Shown here in pieces: positions 63,266 through 64,000 of a stretch of DNA of 64,000 nucleotides; position 1 is the stretch's first letter, and every line of letters begins with the position of its first letter. The notes beneath the pieces were generated by a model. It was not told the origin of the DNA and ran no database searches. It was given only the letters and a program-made list of their open reading frames with translations. A program made the translations under genes and the position numbers. The stretch spans positions 23,083,915 to 23,147,914 of the forward strand of contig CAIIXF020000001.1 in assembly GCA_903813345.2 (NCBI GenBank), read 5' to 3'. Source of the DNA: Owenia fusiformis (taxonomy: Eukaryota; Annelida; Polychaeta; Sabellida; Oweniidae).

Positions 63266-64000
63266 AAACAAGGCATTAACATGACAAATTTTACCACCTA
63301 CTTGCTCACAATTATTTTTAGTTCATCTTAAAGTTGCAACAATTAGTGCAGATCATGGGCAAGTGTCAAAATATATTTATGTTTGGACATTTCATCAAGA
63401 CTAACATATATTTTTATTATCTATAAAGAAACCCCCTAGATAAACATTATTTCAGCTGATATTCCTCTTGAAACATGGTGGATCCTATAAATCAAAATGT
63501 GGATTTCCCCTTTTTGAAGCTTTGAACCGAATTTACACTTCTTTATGCTGAAATTGACATTTGAGGAAAATAGGCATGTCAAAGATGATGTTCAGTCAAA
63601 TGTTACCTTGATAGCTCAGAAAAAGTAAAATTGTTCCTATTTTCTCTCTACAGGCCTTATTGCCCCTTTAAGTCAGATTTGAATTTCTGAGAACTTGTAA
63701 ATATCATTTTGAAAAAAATTGGTCAATCTTTAAGCAAGTTGAAAAAAGACCTTTTTTGACCCTGAGAAGGTCATTGAAGGTGAAATCTCAAATCAAGTCA
63801 GATTTGAACTTCGAGAACTTCTAGATGACTTTAAAAACATTGGTCAATTTGAAGCAAGTTGAAAAATACCTTTTTGACCTTGAGAATGTCATTGCAGGTC
63901 AAATTTATAGTCGGATTTGAACTTTTGAGAACTTCTAGATGATTTTGAAAAATTGGTCAATTTGAAGCAAGTTGAAAAAAGACCTTTTTGACCAATTTCT
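63266..64000. mobile_element. Dispersed family copy, truncated by the window edge
   Basis: Left end ACAAGGCATTAACATGACAA and TTTTACCACC, then sequence homologous to 950-1310, then units with AGATTTGAATTTCTGAGAAC and GGTCATTGAAGGTGAAATC. The right end lies outside. Confidence 0.7.

Larger units (their letters stand above)
63158..64000. other. Right edge: 3' end signal and dispersed repeat
   Basis: AATAAA at 63190-63195 follows the TIR element by 32 nt. From 63266 a copy of the dispersed family begins (ACAAGGCATTAACATGACAA), followed by the block shared with 950-1310 and then ~135-bp array units that run off the window. Confidence 0.6.

Overview
The window looks like nuclear DNA of a bilaterian invertebrate, most likely a mollusc or other lophotrochozoan. 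It is AT-rich, has short exons with canonical GT-AG introns and many TACATGTA-type words, is crowded with inverted-repeat elements and minisatellites, and carries animal genes. The phylum is an inference from repeat style and gene content, not a measurement.

Three protein-coding genes can be supported. (1) 784-12056, plus strand: an E2F1/2/3-class transcription factor, closest to E2F3. Seven exons were reconstructed with matching splice phases. They cover the KRKLEL motif, the winged-helix DNA-binding domain, the marked box and the Rb-binding C-terminus. The first coding exon was not found. (2) 51993-19321, minus strand: GPLD1, a GPI-specific phospholipase D. Eighteen exons were reconstructed with every junction in phase (about 722 residues). 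They run from inside the zinc-phospholipase domain through the FG-GAP beta-propeller. The first ~100 residues were not found between 52 kb and 64 kb, and the C-terminus looks about 20 residues short. (3) 58907-61467, plus strand: an unrecognised secreted protein of 245 residues. It has a signal peptide, a Cys-rich module, a Thr-rich mucin-like spacer and a second copy of the Cys-rich module, the two modules lying on duplicated exons. A plausible TATA/Inr promoter and non-coding first exon lie at 56571-56635. A 233-codon ORF of unknown function (4381-5082) is nested in E2F intron 2.

Layout: 1-12.1 kb E2F; 12.1-19.3 kb E2F 3' UTR and intergenic DNA with a 33-bp and an ~81-bp tandem array; 19.3-52 kb GPLD1, whose introns hold most of the repeats; 52-56.5 kb repeat-bearing non-coding DNA; 56.5-63.2 kb the secreted-protein gene; 63.3-64 kb a dispersed repeat that runs off the edge.

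The repeat fraction is the most unusual part. GPLD1 intron 8 is filled by a TIR-bounded element that has been tandemly re-duplicated, and the element's end forms part of the exon 8 splice donor. A pogo-like MITE starts 10 nt inside another GPLD1 donor. A 1.6-kb TIR element appears to sit in the 3' UTR of the secreted-protein gene. A 45-bp array seems to have grown out of an E2F splice acceptor. Two 15-bp arrays of the same family lie 34 kb apart. E2F and GPLD1 have no obvious functional link, but human E2F3 and GPLD1 both map to 6p22.3, so their proximity here may be old synteny.
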